Assembly: GCA_014905825.1 (NCBI GenBank)
Contig: JACGCN010000129.1
Location: 1-31,599 of the forward strand
Direction: 5' to 3'
Length of the DNA stretch: 31,599 bases
Origin: Lyophyllum atratum
Lineage: Eukaryota > Basidiomycota > Agaricomycetes > Agaricales > Lyophyllaceae
Under the pieces are notes generated by a model, which worked only from the letters and a program-made list of their open reading frames with translations, was not told the origin of the DNA and made no database searches. Shown here piece after piece: positions 31,409-31,599 of the stretch; the stretch's first letter is position 1; each line of letters opens with the position of its first letter. Both the position numbers and the translations under genes were made by a program.

Positions 31409-31599
31409 GTGTAGAATAAAAGTCAGGGATTTCGATAATCCACAGCGGAAAAATGTTAAGGAGTATTGCCGCTGGTGTTCGGTGTTCTGGTTGTGCTGGT
31501 ATTAGGATTTTCCGTGACCATAGTCGAGTGACTATATAGTTGTCACGGCTCGCGAGGGAATGACGAAGGAAGGGTTGGGGCAAGCATCAGAAAATTTGG

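Overview
The window looks like nuclear DNA of a filamentous ascomycete, most likely an Aspergillus/Penicillium-type Eurotiomycete (inference). The evidence is intron style (49-89 nt, GTANGN donors, CTRAY-like branch sites just before YAG), an NMT1/THI5 gene behind a eukaryotic TPP riboswitch, a fungal rhodopsin-domain membrane protein, and a LaeA-like TAM-domain methyltransferase. All calls come from reading the sequence; no database search was run.

Layout. 1-3.8 kb is repeat DNA without credible genes: first a degenerate array rich in AGTACT/GGTACC words, then about 200-nt modules (three forward, two inverted) linked by short units that change orientation near 3010. A small foldback lies at 4023-4106. 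4842-6086 (-) is an unrecognised Ser/Pro-rich protein. 7818-7932 is a TPP riboswitch in the leader of a six-exon HMP-P synthase gene (7999-9300, +). 10074-12521 (-) is a long intron-poor SF1 helicase with a C-terminal PD-(D/E)XK-like nuclease signature. 13151-13858 (-) is a two-exon glyoxalase I. 13.9-18.3 kb holds no gene I can support, but has a 46-bp inverted repeat pair and a 26-bp perfect palindrome. 18291-20753 (+) is a large glycosylated-looking membrane protein. 20.8-25.5 kb is gene-poor and holds a tRNA-like (SINE-like) element and a cluster of AAGCCTTAT motifs. 25685-27023 (+) is a five-exon seven-helix rhodopsin-domain protein, and 27974-29364 (-) is a seven-exon methyltransferase with a 14-nt microexon. 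After 29.5 kb only weak ORFs remain.

How the genes relate. The clearest regulatory unit is the riboswitch with the thiamine gene: thiamine pyrophosphate would control splicing of the leader of the enzyme that makes the thiamine pyrimidine. The helicase-nuclease gene lies between two ordinary metabolic genes, differs from them in having almost no introns, and has an Arg/Ser/Thr-rich, acid-free N-terminus that could be a mitochondrial presequence. The rhodopsin-domain and methyltransferase genes converge, but no secondary-metabolite backbone gene is visible, so I do not call a cluster. The repeat-rich left end and many foldbacks suggest a dynamic, perhaps subtelomeric, accessory region (inference).
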